A stretch of 64,000 nucleotides of DNA. Origin: Rhizobium binae (GTDB lineage: Bacteria; Pseudomonadota; Alphaproteobacteria; Rhizobiales; Rhizobiaceae). Under the pieces are notes generated by a model. It had not been told where the DNA came from and ran no database searches. It saw only the letters and a program-made list of their open reading frames with translations. How positions within the stretch are numbered: position 1 is the stretch's first letter; each line of letters starts with the position of its first letter. Location: contig NZ_CP071604.1 of assembly GCF_017357225.1 (NCBI RefSeq), positions 2,421,001 to 2,485,000 of the forward strand, read 5' to 3'. Below are positions 29,595 through 40,323 of the stretch, piece after piece. Made by a program: the position numbers and the translations under genes.

Positions 29595-30467
29595 TCACGA
29601 AGGGTCGGTGACTGTCAAGCCGGAAAAGTCGAAGAGCTTCGGATCGAGCAGATGCGACGGATTCACATGCGTAAGCGCCCGCAACATCGTGTCCTTGCGC
29701 CCCGGCATCCGCTGTTCGATATCGGCGAGCATGTCCTTCATCGCATTGCGCTGCAGCCCGTCCTGCGAGCCGCAGAGATCGCAGGGGATGATCGGAAACT
29801 GCATGGCGGCCGCGAACTTGGCGAGGTCATCTTCGGCCGCATAGGCAAGCGGCCGCAGCACCATCAGGTCGCCCTCGTCGTTCAGAAGCTTCGCCGGCAT
29901 CGAGGCGAGGCGTCCGCCATGGAAGAAATTCATGAAGAAGGTTTCGAGAATATCCTCGCGGTGGTGGCCGAGCACCAGCGCATCGCAACCTTCCTCCCGC
30001 GCGATGCGGTAGAGATTACCGCGCCGCAGCCGCGAACAGAGCGAGCAATAGGTCGCCCCTTCCGGCACCTTCTCCTTCACGATCGAATACGTGTCCCGGT
30101 ACTCGATCCGGTGCCGCACACCGATCCTCGTCAGATAATTGGGCAGCACATGCTTGGGAAAGTTCGGTTGCCCCTGGTCGAGATTGCAGGCGATGAGTTC
30201 GACCGGCAGCAGCCCGCGCCATTTGAGATCAAGCAGCAGAGCCAGCAGCCCGTAGGAATCCTTGCCGCCGGAAAGGCCGATCAGCCAACGCTTCTGCCCC
30301 TTCAGCATATCGAAATCGTCCAAGACCTGGCGCACCTGCCTGAGCAGCCGTTTGCGCAGCTTGTTGAACGAGACTGAGCGCGGCGCGTCTGCAAACAGCG
30401 CGTGGCCGATCTCATCCCCTGATACGGCAGGCCCCAGATCCTCCGCGATATTGGCTGCGATATTCAT
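29595..30467 (-). CDS. ttcA: tRNA 2-thiocytidine biosynthesis protein TtcA
   Basis: A 290-residue member of the PP-loop ATPase family. It makes 2-thiocytidine at tRNA position 32 and uses an Fe-S cluster. Visible are the PP-loop [13 protein letters not shown], the CSLC pair in [11 protein letters not shown] and [18 protein letters not shown]. The third cysteine motif is in [11 protein letters not shown] start at ATG 30467; an in-frame TTG four codons upstream (30479) is possible. Confidence 0.95.
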   Translation of the reverse strand: MNIAANIAEDLGPAVSGDEIGHALFADAPRSVSFNKLRKRLLRQVRQVLDDFDMLKGQKRWLIGLSGGKDSYGLLALLLDLKWRGLLPVELIACNLDQGQPNFPKHVLPNYLTRIGVRHRIEYRDTYSIVKEKVPEGATYCSLCSRLRRGNLYRIAREEGCDALVLGHHREDILETFFMNFFHGGRLASMPAKLLNDEGDLMVLRPLAYAAEDDLAKFAAAMQFPIIPCDLCGSQDGLQRNAMKDMLADIEQRMPGRKDTMLRALTHVNPSHLLDPKLFDFSGLTVTDPS

Positions 30468-30553
30468 GATCTCGTCCAATCGAAGATGCAGACCGAATTG
30501 CCTGCCCGTCTTATCAAGCAGCCTTTAGCAGAAAGTCGCCCGGCAACACAGCA

Positions 30554-31483
30554 TCAATCACCGAATACCGACCAGCCGGTGCGCGCCGCCAGCATCTCGA
30601 GCGCGACGGCGCCGAGCTGCGAGTTGCCGACCTTGTTCAGCCCCGGCGACCAGACCGCGATCGAGGCAATGCCCGGCGCAACCGCGAAGATGCCGCCGCC
30701 AACACCGCTCTTGCCGGGCAGGCCGACATGATAGGCGAAGTCGCCCGAGCCGTCGTAATGGCCGCAGGTCAGCATCAGCGCATTGATGCGCCGCGCCCGC
30801 TTCGGCGAGACCACGGAATGACCGGTCATCGGATTGCTGCCGCGCGCCGCCAGGAACAGCCCGGCGCGGGCAAGCTGTTCACAGCTCATCGAGAGCGCGC
30901 ATTGATGGAAATAGACGCCGAGCACGTGGTCGACGGGGTGGTCGAGATTGCGGTAGGCGCGCATGAAGTTGGCGAGCGCGACGTTGCGATATCCCGTCTG
31001 CGTTTCCGAGCGCGCCACCTTGTCGTCGATGGTGATCGACTCATCGTCGGCGAGATAACGCACGAAGCGCAGCAATTCGCCGATCGCCTCGCGCGGCGCA
31101 TGGCCGGCCATGACGACGTCGCTGACCGCGATCGCGCCGGCATTGATGAAGGGATTGCGCGGAATGCCGCTCTCGTGCTCGAGCTGGACGATCGAGTTGA
31201 AGGCCGATCCGGACGGTTCGCGCCCGACCCGCTTCCATAGACCTTCGCCGACCTTGCCGAGCGCCAAGGTCAGCATGAAGACCTTGGAAATGCTCTGGAT
31301 CGAGAAGGGGATATCGGCATCGCCGATACGATAGACCTTGCCGTCGACGGTGACGATCGCCATGCCGAACTGCCGTGGATCGACCTTGGCAAGCTCGGGA
31401 ATATAGTCGGCGACCTTGCCCTCGCCGACCCGGGGCAGAATATCGGTATAGATACTGTCGAGGATCGCCTGCAGATCTGCCAT
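30554..31483 (-). CDS. glsA: Glutaminase
   Basis: A 309-residue beta-lactamase-fold glutaminase that converts glutamine to glutamate and ammonia. The catalytic Ser-x-x-Lys is in [10 protein letters not shown] (Ser64, Lys67). [15 protein letters not shown] and [18 protein letters not shown] are family blocks, and [20 protein letters not shown] closes the active site. Length is typical. The start has a GGAGAG ribosome-binding site. It lies downstream of rpsD, separated by a terminator. Confidence 0.96.
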   Translation of the reverse strand: MADLQAILDSIYTDILPRVGEGKVADYIPELAKVDPRQFGMAIVTVDGKVYRIGDADIPFSIQSISKVFMLTLALGKVGEGLWKRVGREPSGSAFNSIVQLEHESGIPRNPFINAGAIAVSDVVMAGHAPREAIGELLRFVRYLADDESITIDDKVARSETQTGYRNVALANFMRAYRNLDHPVDHVLGVYFHQCALSMSCEQLARAGLFLAARGSNPMTGHSVVSPKRARRINALMLTCGHYDGSGDFAYHVGLPGKSGVGGGIFAVAPGIASIAVWSPGLNKVGNSQLGAVALEMLAARTGWSVFGD

Positions 31484-31501
31484 CGCTTCTCTCCGGATAA
31501 C

Positions 31502-31530
31502 AAAAAAGCCGCCCGAAAGAGCGGCTTTTC
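31502..31530 (-). terminator. Intrinsic terminator of rpsD
   Basis: On the minus strand AAAAGCCGC and GCGGCTTTTTT pair around a UCUUUCGG loop and end in six T bases. It sits 26 bases after the rpsD stop. Confidence 0.85.
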
Positions 31531-31555
31531 CATACGCGAAAACGCCTGGTGCTTC

Positions 31556-32173
31556 TTAACGCGAATAGAATTCGACGACCAGATGCGGTTCCATGACAAC
31601 CGGGAACGGAACGTCGCTGAGCGTCGGAACGCGGCCGAAAGTGGCGACCATCTTGTTGTGATCGACTTCGATATAATCAGGAACGTCGCGCTCGGCGAGG
31701 CTGACGGCCTCCAGGACGGTCACCAGCTGCTTCGACTTCTCGCGAACTTCGATAACGTCGCCGGCCTTGCAGCGGTAGGAACCGATGTTGACGCGGACGC
31801 CGTTGACGGTGACGTGGCCGTGGTTGACGAACTGACGGGCAGCAAAGACCGTCGGAACGAACTTGGCGCGATAGACGATCGCATCCAGGCGGGATTCCAG
31901 AAGACCGATCAGGTTTTCGGAGGTGTCACCCTTGCGGCGGGCGGCTTCGGCGAAGATCGCGCGGAACTGCTTTTCGCGCAGGTCACCATAGTAGCCCTTG
32001 AGCTTCTGCTTGGCGCGCAGCTGCACACCGAAGTCCGAAAGCTTGCCCTTGCGGCGCTGGCCGTGCTGGCCCGGGCCGTATTCGCGGCGGTTCACCGGGG
32101 ACTTCGGACGGCCCCAGATGTTTTCGCCCATACGGCGGTCAATTTTGTACTTGGACGATTCGCGCTTGCTCAT
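31556..32173 (-). CDS. rpsD: 30S ribosomal protein S4
   Basis: A 205-residue primary 16S rRNA-binding protein of the small subunit. [20 protein letters not shown] is the typical alphaproteobacterial start. [20 protein letters not shown] and the S4 RNA-binding domain ([20 protein letters not shown], near residues 95-155) follow. ATG at 32173 is chosen because of its AAAGGAA ribosome-binding site. It is a lone gene here, away from the ribosomal operons, as is usual in rhizobia. Confidence 0.97.
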   Translation of the reverse strand: MSKRESSKYKIDRRMGENIWGRPKSPVNRREYGPGQHGQRRKGKLSDFGVQLRAKQKLKGYYGDLREKQFRAIFAEAARRKGDTSENLIGLLESRLDAIVYRAKFVPTVFAARQFVNHGHVTVNGVRVNIGSYRCKAGDVIEVREKSKQLVTVLEAVSLAERDVPDYIEVDHNKMVATFGRVPTLSDVPFPVVMEPHLVVEFYSR

Positions 32174-32398
32174 CGCATTTCCTTTCATAGGTTTATGGCG
32201 GCTTGTTGCCAAACCGCGCGAAGGAAACACGCCCTCCTCTGATCTCTTTCGAGAGCTGACAGGATGTTTCGGTTACGCGAACAGAAACGATCCACGGGAC
32301 ATGTCAAATGAAACACCGGACATTGCTGCCCGGTGCTTGGCGCGGTCTTTAGAGGCCCGTCATGAAAATGTCAACTGCGCCAAAGCCCGAAAGCGCCA

Positions 32399-33910
32399 CT
32401 ATTCCGCAGCGAGCGGCTGATCGCCTGTATCCGGCGCGTTGGCGTCACCCGGTGCGGTCTGGCAATTCATGTCGGGGAAAGCCACGATGCGCTTGCCGGA
32501 GAAATCGGTGTGCACGACGACACCCCCCTGCTCTTCGAAATAACCGAGCAGACGGCGAGCGCGCCGCGCAGAATGGGTGCCATAGGCTCGGGCGATGCGT
32601 GCGTCCGACGGGCAAGGCTCGCCGCAGACAGCGGCCTTGGCGAGCATCAGAAAGACGCCTTGCAGATCGTCGGTGACGCCTGACGACAGCGACAGCGCCG
32701 TCGCCCACTCATCGCTCGCCGCTGTCGCGGCATCGACGCCGGAGCGAGAGATCGCCACGCGCCGGCGGAAATCCGGCAGCGCGATCGGCGGTCCCGGCAC
32801 GCGGCGCATGCGCAGCCGCACGAGAAACTCCTGGTAGAGGACGGCGTCGGTGCGGAAGGCGGAGGCGGGATCGTCGAGTATTTCGGCAAGCACGCCGGCG
32901 AGGCGTTCCTCCCGCTCCTCGGCGGAGATTTCCACCTGACTTGCCCTCGGCTCGACAGGCGCCGGCGAAGCCGCCGGCGTCGAGCGTGAGAGCTCCGCCA
33001 ATATATCGGTGGTCGGCCGCGGCGCCGGCGGCGCGCGGCGCACCAGCGGGCGCTGAAACTCCTCCGGATCGGGCGTGAAGATCAGGTCCTCGACATCCTG
33101 CGGCGCATCCGGCAGCGGCATCAGCTTCGGGCTGGAGGAGCGTGCCGAGGTTTCCACCGCGCCGATCTGGATCGGCAGCGGCCGGCGCGACAGCGCTGGG
33201 CCGAGAGCGACGAAATTACCGCGTTTCAGGTCGCGGAACATCTCGGCCTGGCGCCGGTCCATGCCGAGCAGATCGGCGGCGCGCGCCATGTCGATATCGA
33301 GGAAGGTGCGGCCCATCAGGAAGTTCGAGGCCTCGGCCGCAACGTTCTTGGCGAGTTTGGCAAGCCGCTGCGTGGCAATCACGCCGGCAAGCCCGCGTTT
33401 GCGGCCGCGGCACATCAGGTTGGTCATCGCCCCGAGCGACATTTTGCGCGCATCTTCCGAGACGTCGCCGCCGACGGACGGCGCGAACATCTGCGCCTCG
33501 TCGACGACCACGAGAACCGGATACCAATATTCACGATCGGCATCGAACATGCCATTGAGGAAGGCCGCAGCGGCACGCATCTGCTGCTCGATGTCGAGGC
33601 CTTCCAGCGTCAGCACGCAGGAAACGCGATGCTGGCGGATACGGTTGGCGATGCCCGCGAGCTCCGCCTCGGTGCGCTCGCCATCGACGACGATATGGCC
33701 GAACCTGTCGCTGAGGGTGACGAAATCACCTTCGGGGTCGATGATGACCTGCTGCACCCATTGCGCGGATTGCTCGAGCAGACGGCGCAGGAGATGCGAC
33801 TTGCCCGATCCGGAGTTGCCCTGCACGAGCAGACGCGTCGCCAGCAGCTCCTCGATATCGAGCGTCGCCGGGCTGCCGGACGCCAATCCCATATCGATGC
33901 CAACCTGCAA
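32399..33910 (-). CDS. HerA-like (DUF87) P-loop ATPase
   Basis: A 503-residue protein. The N-terminal half is a HerA/FtsK-type ATPase with Walker A GNSGSGKS (31-38), an IIDPEGDFVTLSDRFGHIV block, Walker B VLVVVDEAQMF and an IATQRLAKLAKNVAAEASN sensor region. Residues 265-345 are Pro/Ala-rich and probably disordered. The C-terminal part has a helix-turn-helix-like ARIARAYGTHSARRARRLLGYF segment. The start is TTG at 33910 with AGGA six bases before it. HerA usually pairs with the NurA nuclease for DNA end resection, but no nurA is seen here. Its role in rhizobia is unknown. Confidence 0.8.
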   Translation of the reverse strand: MQVGIDMGLASGSPATLDIEELLATRLLVQGNSGSGKSHLLRRLLEQSAQWVQQVIIDPEGDFVTLSDRFGHIVVDGERTEAELAGIANRIRQHRVSCVLTLEGLDIEQQMRAAAAFLNGMFDADREYWYPVLVVVDEAQMFAPSVGGDVSEDARKMSLGAMTNLMCRGRKRGLAGVIATQRLAKLAKNVAAEASNFLMGRTFLDIDMARAADLLGMDRRQAEMFRDLKRGNFVALGPALSRRPLPIQIGAVETSARSSSPKLMPLPDAPQDVEDLIFTPDPEEFQRPLVRRAPPAPRPTTDILAELSRSTPAASPAPVEPRASQVEISAEEREERLAGVLAEILDDPASAFRTDAVLYQEFLVRLRMRRVPGPPIALPDFRRRVAISRSGVDAATAASDEWATALSLSSGVTDDLQGVFLMLAKAAVCGEPCPSDARIARAYGTHSARRARRLLGYFEEQGGVVVHTDFSGKRIVAFPDMNCQTAPGDANAPDTGDQPLAAE

Positions 33911-34039
33911 TGCCGATCCTCGCGACGAAAAGACTCACATGAACGAAGCGCCATTCTTCCGAAACGGCAACGCCCCGTCTATCAAAGAATCTACTGAATT
34001 TCAGGGCCGGATTTCGCCAACCCACAGGACAATTCCCCC

Positions 34040-34840
34040 TCAGGCTCTCAAGCCGAATCCCTGCATCAGCCGCCGCGTCGCGAAATCCTGCTGGCCTGAC
34101 GTAAACACGGCGAAGTCGAAATTGTCGGGATGCACGGCATCGGCGATCAGCGGCACCAGTGTGCGGGCACGGCGCGCGATCGCTTCGGCCGGATCCAGCC
34201 AGTCGACCGGCCAGGGGGCAATCCGCCGGAAAAGATTGGCCATGAAAGGATAATGGGTGCAGGCGAGCACGACGATATCGGTCTTCTGACCGTCCTTCTC
34301 GACGAAACACTGGTCGATTTCGGCCAGCACGGCGTCATCGGAAACGGCGTCGCCGCGAATATAGGCTTCCGCCATGCGCGCCAGGTTCTCCGATCCGACG
34401 AGGCGGACATGGCATTGCTGCGCGAAGGACTGGATGAGATCGCGCGTATAGGCCCGCTTCACCGTGCCCGGTGTGGCGAGCACCGAGACGAGGCCGGAGC
34501 GCGTGCGCTCCGCCGCCGGCTTGATGGCCGGCACGGTGCCGACGAACGTCATATGGGGAAAGGCGGCGCGCAGATCGGCGCCGACGAGAGTGAAGGCGGT
34601 GTTGCAGGCGATAATGCAGACTTCGGGATCATACTCCGTCAGCACCTTGCCGAAGAGCCCGATGATCCGCTCCTTCAGCGCCTGTTCCTCCCAGCCGCCA
34701 TAGGGAAAACCGGCATCGTCGGCGACATAGATGAAGCCGCGCTCCGGCATCAGCACGCGCGCCTCGCGCAGTACGGTCAGCCCGCCAATGCCGGAATCGA
34801 AGAGGAGGATGGGTTTCAGCTCATTCGTCGACGCTATCAT
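34040..34840 (-). CDS. murI: Glutamate racemase
   Basis: A 266-residue enzyme that makes D-glutamate for peptidoglycan. [17 protein letters not shown] is the N-terminal signature, and the two catalytic cysteines are in [12 protein letters not shown] and [11 protein letters not shown]. The start ATG at 34840 overlaps the 3' end of the upstream methyltransferase gene by 20 bases, so the genes are coupled. The open frame continues to 34978 without family similarity. Confidence 0.95.
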   Translation of the reverse strand: MIASTNELKPILLFDSGIGGLTVLREARVLMPERGFIYVADDAGFPYGGWEEQALKERIIGLFGKVLTEYDPEVCIIACNTAFTLVGADLRAAFPHMTFVGTVPAIKPAAERTRSGLVSVLATPGTVKRAYTRDLIQSFAQQCHVRLVGSENLARMAEAYIRGDAVSDDAVLAEIDQCFVEKDGQKTDIVVLACTHYPFMANLFRRIAPWPVDWLDPAEAIARRARTLVPLIADAVHPDNFDFAVFTSGQQDFATRRLMQGFGLRA

Positions 34841-35651
34841 CGGTGGGCGCCCTGTTGCCGGATCGGGTGGAGCCGCCTTTGCGCGGACTGTTGCGCGTAA
34901 AGCGGTCGAGGGAGGAGATGACGCCGCGCAGCACGCTGATTTCCTGTTCCGTGAATGCCCGGCGGGAGAGGACTGCACGCAGGTTGTCGACCATTTTCGG
35001 CTTTTTCGAGGGCGGATGAAAATAGTTGCGCGAATCGAGCGCCTCTTCCAGTTGATCGAACAGGCCGAAGAGCTGTTCCTTGGTGGAGGGGCGCTGCTCG
35101 AGCGCCTGGAACGGCACGGCTTCGAGATCCTCCATGCCCGATTTCATCCACTCATAGGACATGAGCAGCACGGCCTGGGCGATGTTGAGCGAGGCGAAGG
35201 CGGGATTCACAGGGAAGGTGACGATCTCGTCTGCAAGCGCCACTTCCTCATTGGTCAGACCCCAGCGCTCGCGGCCGAAGAGGATACCGGTCGCCTCGCC
35301 TGCCCGGAACTTCGTGCGCAGCGTCTCGGCAGCAAAGACCGGCGAGCGCACCGGCTTGTAGTTGTCGCGGCTGCGCGCCGTCGTGGCATAGACGAAGTTG
35401 AGGTCGGCGATCGCCTCGTCCAGTGTCGCGAAAACCTTGGTGCCCTCGATCACGTGGTCGGCCTTCGAGGCTGCAGCCTGCGCCTTCTCATTCGGCCAGC
35501 CGTCCCGTGGATTGACGAGACGAAGATCGACGAGCCCGAAATTCGCCATGGCGCGCGCTACCATGCCGATATTTTCGCCCATCTGCGGCTCGACCAGAAT
35601 GATAACTGGCCCTTCGGCCAGAAGTTGACGCTCGCTGTTCGTGCCTGCCAT
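34821..35651 (-). CDS. RNA methyltransferase, SpoU/TrmJ type
   Basis: A 276-residue SPOUT-class 2'-O-ribose methyltransferase. [20 protein letters not shown] is motif 1, [20 protein letters not shown] is motif 2, and [18 protein letters not shown] is motif 3 with the knot. It resembles TrmJ, which modifies tRNA position 32. The C-terminal 100 residues hold a helical region with a basic, probably disordered, end. ATG at 35651. It overlaps murI and lies 4 bases behind the FUSC gene, so fusC-trmJ-murI is a likely operon. Confidence 0.88.
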   Translation of the reverse strand: MAGTNSERQLLAEGPVIILVEPQMGENIGMVARAMANFGLVDLRLVNPRDGWPNEKAQAAASKADHVIEGTKVFATLDEAIADLNFVYATTARSRDNYKPVRSPVFAAETLRTKFRAGEATGILFGRERWGLTNEEVALADEIVTFPVNPAFASLNIAQAVLLMSYEWMKSGMEDLEAVPFQALEQRPSTKEQLFGLFDQLEEALDSRNYFHPPSKKPKMVDNLRAVLSRRAFTEQEISVLRGVISSLDRFTRNSPRKGGSTRSGNRAPTDDSVDE

Positions 35652-35655
35652 GGTC

Positions 35656-37695
35656 TTATCCTTGTTTCGAGCGCGCAATAGCCTCGCCCGCCGCAAACGG
35701 CAAGACGTCGGCCTGCGGATAGAGCCTTTCCAGCGCCGAACCAATCATTTCGAGCCCCAGCCTGGCGCCCTCGCGCGACAGCGGCAGGTGTCGCCCTGTC
35801 GTCCGCGATGGCTTGCGCCTGATCAGGAAACAGCTCGAGCCACGCGGGGCGGCATTGTCGATCAGCGCCAGGTCCGCCGCGATCAGCCTGTTGAGATTGT
35901 CGTCGGCGGCCGGCGCTTCATAGCTTTTCGCCAGGATACGCGCCCAATAGGTGCAGGACAGGAAGATCGCCAGCGTCTGGCGGATCTGGCCGGGCCGCGT
36001 CACCACCGACCAGGGAGAGCCGAGTGGCCGCGCCGCGACCGTTACATCACGGTAGCAGGCATCGATCTTCTGCGACAGCGCCATCAGCTCGAACCCGCGC
36101 TTGCCCTCACCGAGGGCGCCGAGCAGGTCGCGCAGCGCCTGGAACCAGCGGGCAAGCGCGGAATCGAGCGCGCTCCGGGTGCGTATGGGAAAGACTACGA
36201 AGGCGACCGCCGTTCCGGCCGCCGCCCCGATCATCGTCTCCTCGATGCGCAGCTTCAGCAGCTCGAGCGTCAGCACGCCCGTCATGCCGTAGACCAGGCA
36301 GAGCACGATCGAGATGAAGAAGGTCATCGTCGCATAGGAAACCTGCAAAAAATAGAAAGCGAGGAAGATGCAGACGGCGGCAACCGGAATGGCGATATCA
36401 GGCTCGCCCGAAATCAGCGTTGCCAGCACAAGGCCGATAGCAATCCCGAACACGGTCCCGAGCGAGCGCGACAGCGCCCTCATCGCGGTGTCGCCGCGCG
36501 AATTGGTATTGGTGAAGACGAGGAAGGAAGCAAGCACCGCCCAGAACCAGCGTTCGCGCGACAAGAGCAGCCCGAAACTCATGCCGATCGCCGACGCAAT
36601 GGTGATCTGCAGCGCCGCGCGCAACAGGGGATTGGCAAGCGAAAAGTCGATCACCTGGGATTGTGCTATATCCTTGATCGCATCGATCTTGAAGAAACCG
36701 GAGGCCTGCCCCTCGCCAATCGCCTGCGTCAACTGCAGCCGCGCCTCGCCGAGCCAGAGAAGCGCCCGCACGGTTTCGCCCTGCGGCTGATCCCTGATGG
36801 CGTCGGCCATCCCCTCAAATCTTGCAAGTTCGGCCGCGTCCGCCTCGATGACGGCATGGACGAGCGCGAAAGGCGGCGGGCTCTGAAAGCTCAGCACGAT
36901 CGCACTCTCGGCGGCAAGATGGGCATCGAAGAGCCGGACCGCCAATTCGACGGCGGGGTCGGCCGCCCCATCGAAGACGCCGGCCGGCGGGCGCGGGATG
37001 AAGGTCTCCGCCATCAGCACCACTTCCTTCAACCGGTCTTCCAGCTGACGCAGCTCCTGCCGGTCGGAGTCACCGATCTCGGCGCCGCCGCCGACGGCGG
37101 CGAGCTTGCGGAGGATCTGGTTGATCCGGCCCCTGACGCTTTCGAGCGAACGCAGCAGGTCGCGCCGCCAATCGTCGGGCAGCAGCACCGCCCTCACCAG
37201 ATGGCCGACAAGCGCCGCGACGACAGGGCCGATCGTCACTTCAGGCAGTTCGCCAAGCGGCGGCCGGAAATAAGCGCCCATGAAATAGGAGGTGAAGGCG
37301 AACATGCCGATGGCAAAACCGCGCGGCCCGAACACGCGGCCCGCCGATGCGAGCGCGATCACCACCAGGAAGACGAGATCGGAGAGAAGGCGGCGATCCT
37401 CGAGCGCCGCCGCGATGCCAACGACGGCAAGGCTTGCCACGCAGCCGAAGAGCCGCGTCACCAACTGGCGGGAATTGCCCTTGTCGCGCACTGCCACTCC
37501 GCCTTCGATCGACAGCACGATGCCGAGGCCGAAGGCCGCTGTCGGCAACGGCAGGATGAACATGTCGATGGCAAGAAGAACCAAAAAGGAGAAAACGATC
37601 GTCAGCGTCACCCGCAGGGCCATGCGCAAACGCGAGAGCGCCGGATCATTGGCAAGCAGCCAGTCGCGAGCCTGAAAGCCGGAAAACAAATGCAA
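35656..37695 (-). CDS. FUSC family membrane protein (aromatic acid exporter-like)
   Basis: A 679-residue protein of the FUSC/AaeB family: two blocks of about five or six helices (residues 25-175 and 345-480), each followed by a soluble helical part. FGLGIVLSIEGGVAVRDKGN, VFGPRGFAIGMFAFTSYFMG and FVVFPIRTRSALDSALARW are typical segments. Relatives export hydroxybenzoates, but its substrate is unknown. The start is probably TTG at 37695; an ATG is not available near the family start. Confidence 0.85.
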   Translation of the reverse strand: MHLFSGFQARDWLLANDPALSRLRMALRVTLTIVFSFLVLLAIDMFILPLPTAAFGLGIVLSIEGGVAVRDKGNSRQLVTRLFGCVASLAVVGIAAALEDRRLLSDLVFLVVIALASAGRVFGPRGFAIGMFAFTSYFMGAYFRPPLGELPEVTIGPVVAALVGHLVRAVLLPDDWRRDLLRSLESVRGRINQILRKLAAVGGGAEIGDSDRQELRQLEDRLKEVVLMAETFIPRPPAGVFDGAADPAVELAVRLFDAHLAAESAIVLSFQSPPPFALVHAVIEADAAELARFEGMADAIRDQPQGETVRALLWLGEARLQLTQAIGEGQASGFFKIDAIKDIAQSQVIDFSLANPLLRAALQITIASAIGMSFGLLLSRERWFWAVLASFLVFTNTNSRGDTAMRALSRSLGTVFGIAIGLVLATLISGEPDIAIPVAAVCIFLAFYFLQVSYATMTFFISIVLCLVYGMTGVLTLELLKLRIEETMIGAAAGTAVAFVVFPIRTRSALDSALARWFQALRDLLGALGEGKRGFELMALSQKIDACYRDVTVAARPLGSPWSVVTRPGQIRQTLAIFLSCTYWARILAKSYEAPAADDNLNRLIAADLALIDNAAPRGSSCFLIRRKPSRTTGRHLPLSREGARLGLEMIGSALERLYPQADVLPFAAGEAIARSKQG

Positions 37696-37793
37696 AACCC
37701 CTCATGCCGCGGAAGGATCGACAGATAATGCCATGCCTGTGGCGAAAGCAAACCGCCCGGGATCGTATCTGGACGTTCTCGAATGTCGCGCGC

Positions 37794-38321
37794 CTATTGC
37801 CCCTTGGCAATCAACGCCATTGTCGCCTTCAGAGAATCGCGGGCCTGCGTTTCGACATTCTCGGTGACGATATCGTCGATCACCGGCTGGCCGGCCTCCT
37901 CGACCACCTCGAAGCGAACGGTCGTGTAGTCCTTCGCGTCAGGAGCGTCCGAGCAGGCGGATTTCTTGAAACGCACCGTGACCTCGGTCGTCCCGTTGAC
38001 CGCGGGCGCCGCCGCCATCGTCAGATCCTCCAGCGGGCATGCATCCTGGCCGTTGACGATGACGTCGTAATCGAAGGGCGATATGCCGTCGTCGTCGACG
38101 GCAGGAAATTGCGCGGCCGCCTGGTATCTGGCGACGAAGTCCTTGCTGTAGAGATGGTCGAGCCGGCCCGCATCGAAAATGTCGGTCCAGTCGCTATTGT
38201 TGTCGGCCCAGTTGCTCTTGGTCGCGTCCATGATCTCTTTCACGGGAGCAGTGGCATCGGCCGCATGGGCGGCGCCTGAAAAGACGATAAGGCTTGCGAT
38301 AACAACGGCGATTGTCTTCAT
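37794..38321 (-). CDS. Secreted protein of unknown function
   Basis: A 175-residue protein with a clear signal peptide ([20 protein letters not shown]). The mature part starts [17 protein letters not shown] and contains two cysteines (in [10 protein letters not shown] and KSACSDA) that could pair. The fold resembles small DUF3828/lumazine-like secreted proteins, but I am not sure of the family. It is divergent from icd across about 190 bases. Confidence 0.6.
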   Translation of the reverse strand: MKTIAVVIASLIVFSGAAHAADATAPVKEIMDATKSNWADNNSDWTDIFDAGRLDHLYSKDFVARYQAAAQFPAVDDDGISPFDYDVIVNGQDACPLEDLTMAAAPAVNGTTEVTVRFKKSACSDAPDAKDYTTVRFEVVEEAGQPVIDDIVTENVETQARDSLKATMALIAKGQ

Positions 38322-38509
38322 TGTCGAATGTTCCGGGCGGGCAAATCAAGGCGGACACTAGCCAGATTTCAGCGCTTGGCAATGGCGGCAAAAACGCATT
38401 GTCAAACCCGTTGCAGCTTTGCGTTCCCGGTTCACAATGCTATAGCGCTCCTCATCACGTCACCCACCCGGGACGCATGTCCCCCTTTAAGCTCGAACGA
38501 GGCAGATAC

Positions 38510-39721
38510 ATGAACAAGATCAAGGTCGCCAATCCCGTCGCCGATCTCGACGGCGATGAAATGACGCGCATCATCTGGCAGCTTATCAAGGATAAGCTGA
38601 TCCATCCGTATCTCGACCTCGACATCGACTATTACGACCTCTCGGTCGAAAACCGCGACGCCACCAACGACCAGGTCACCGTCGACGCCGCCAACGCCAT
38701 CAAGAAGTACGGCGTCGGCATCAAGTGCGCGACAATCACGCCCGACGAAGCCCGCGTCAAGGAATTCAACCTCAAGGAAATGTGGAAGAGCCCGAACGGC
38801 ACGATCCGCAACATTCTCGGCGGCGTCATCTTCCGCGAGCCGATCATTTGCCGCAACGTGCCGCGCCTCGTTCCCGGCTGGACCCAGCCGATCGTCGTCG
38901 GCCGCCATGCCTTCGGCGACCAGTATCGCGCCACCGATTTCAAATTCCCGGGCAAAGGCAAGCTGACGATCAAGTTCGTCGGCGAAGACGGCACGGTTAT
39001 CGAGAAGGAAGTCTTCAACGCGCCGGGCGCCGGCGTTGCCATGGCCATGTACAACCTCGACGAGTCGATCCGCGAATTCGCCCGCGCCTCCATGATGTAC
39101 GGCCTGATGCGCAAGTGGCCGGTATACCTGTCGACCAAGAACACCATCCTCAAGGCCTATGACGGCCGCTTCAAGGACATCTTCGAGGAAGTCTACGAGA
39201 CCGAATTCAAGGATCAGTTCAAGGAAGCCGGCATCACCTACGAACACCGTCTGATCGACGACATGGTCGCCTCGGCGCTCAAGTGGTCGGGCGGCTACGT
39301 CTGGGCCTGCAAGAACTATGACGGCGACGTCCAGTCCGATACCGTTGCCCAGGGCTTCGGCTCGCTCGGCCTGATGACCTCGGTTCTGCTGACGCCGGAC
39401 GGCAAGACGGTCGAAGCCGAAGCCGCCCACGGCACGGTCACCCGCCACTACCGCCAGCACCAGAAGGGACAGGAAACCTCGACGAATTCGATCGCATCGA
39501 TCTTTGCCTGGACCCGCGGCCTCGCCCATCGCGCCAAGCTCGACGACAATGCCGCGCTTGCGAAGTTCGCTTCGACGCTGGAAAAGGTCTGCGTCGACAC
39601 CGTCGAGTCAGGCTTCATGACCAAGGATCTGGCGCTGTTGATCGGCCCCGATCAGCCGTGGCTCTCGACCACCGCCTTCCTCGACAAGATCGACCAGAAC
39701 CTGCAGAAGGCGATGGCGTAA
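38510..39721 (+). CDS. icd: NADP-dependent isocitrate dehydrogenase
   Basis: A 403-residue TCA-cycle enzyme of the eukaryote-like (type II) class found in rhizobia, which oxidises isocitrate to 2-oxoglutarate. [20 protein letters not shown], the [13 protein letters not shown] substrate loop, [18 protein letters not shown] and the [21 protein letters not shown] region are diagnostic. ATG 38510 follows a GAGGCAG ribosome-binding site; the open frame extends upstream without similarity. A perfect terminator follows. Confidence 0.97.
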   Translation: MNKIKVANPVADLDGDEMTRIIWQLIKDKLIHPYLDLDIDYYDLSVENRDATNDQVTVDAANAIKKYGVGIKCATITPDEARVKEFNLKEMWKSPNGTIRNILGGVIFREPIICRNVPRLVPGWTQPIVVGRHAFGDQYRATDFKFPGKGKLTIKFVGEDGTVIEKEVFNAPGAGVAMAMYNLDESIREFARASMMYGLMRKWPVYLSTKNTILKAYDGRFKDIFEEVYETEFKDQFKEAGITYEHRLIDDMVASALKWSGGYVWACKNYDGDVQSDTVAQGFGSLGLMTSVLLTPDGKTVEAEAAHGTVTRHYRQHQKGQETSTNSIASIFAWTRGLAHRAKLDDNAALAKFASTLEKVCVDTVESGFMTKDLALLIGPDQPWLSTTAFLDKIDQNLQKAMA

Positions 39722-39744
39722 GCCAACCCTTTCGGATAGCATTG

Positions 39745-39774
39745 AAACGGCGGGGATTTCCCCGCCGTTTTATT
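39745..39774 (+). terminator. Intrinsic terminator of icd
   Basis: AAACGGCGGGGA (39745-39756) pairs perfectly with TCCCCGCCGTTT (39759-39770) around a two-base loop and ends in TTTATTT. Confidence 0.88.
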
Positions 39775-39787
39775 TGGGAATGAACCG

Positions 39788-40234
39788 ATGACGGCCATCC
39801 TGCGACCACTTGAGCCCTCCGACCGCGCCGCCTGGGAACCCTTATGGGCGGCTTACCAGCGTTTCTACGAAGTAGTCATCCCGCCTGAAACCACGGACCT
39901 CACCTGGGGCCGCTTCCACGATCCCGACGAACCGATGCACGCGCTCGGCGCCTTCGACGAAGACGGCCGCCTCGTCGGCATCGTCCACGCGATCTTCCAT
40001 CGCTCCTGCTGGCTGCCGCAATGGACCTGCTATCTGCAGGACCTTTATGTCGAGGACAGCCAACGCGGGCTCGGCACCGGAGCCGCGCTGATCGAGGCTG
40101 TCGCCGGGCTGGCACGGCAAAACGGTGCCGGCCGGCTCTACTGGATGACCCATGAAGGCAATGTCACCGCCCGGCGCCTCTACGACAGGATCGCCGAACG
40201 CTCGGGATTCATCCAGTACCGCAAGGCGCTTTGA
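39788..40234 (+). CDS. GNAT family N-acetyltransferase
   Basis: A 148-residue acetyltransferase. ILRPLEPSDRAAWEPLWAAY at the N-terminus, CYLQDLYVEDSQRGLGTGAAL with the acetyl-CoA loop (QRGLGTG), and LYWMTHEGNVTARRLYDRIAE at the end match the type of GNAT found as single genes. The acceptor is unknown. The start is ATG at 39788, 67 bases after icd, with the terminator between. Confidence 0.88.
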   Translation: MTAILRPLEPSDRAAWEPLWAAYQRFYEVVIPPETTDLTWGRFHDPDEPMHALGAFDEDGRLVGIVHAIFHRSCWLPQWTCYLQDLYVEDSQRGLGTGAALIEAVAGLARQNGAGRLYWMTHEGNVTARRLYDRIAERSGFIQYRKAL

Positions 40235-40323
40235 ACGCCGGGGGGTTGCACAAGGATCTTGCCGCTCTATTGATTCTGCCGAGCGGGAAACGCCTGAAAT
40301 AATCGCTACACGATGAGGATGTC

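Noticed and set aside
34841..34978. Longer murI start at 34978
   Set aside because: The extra residues are encoded inside the methyltransferase 3' end and do not match glutamate racemase; ATG 34840 fits.
35641..37728. 695-codon plus-strand frame opposite the FUSC gene
   Set aside because: Gln/Arg-rich shadow typical of the complement of a GC-rich membrane protein gene; the minus frame has clear FUSC helices.
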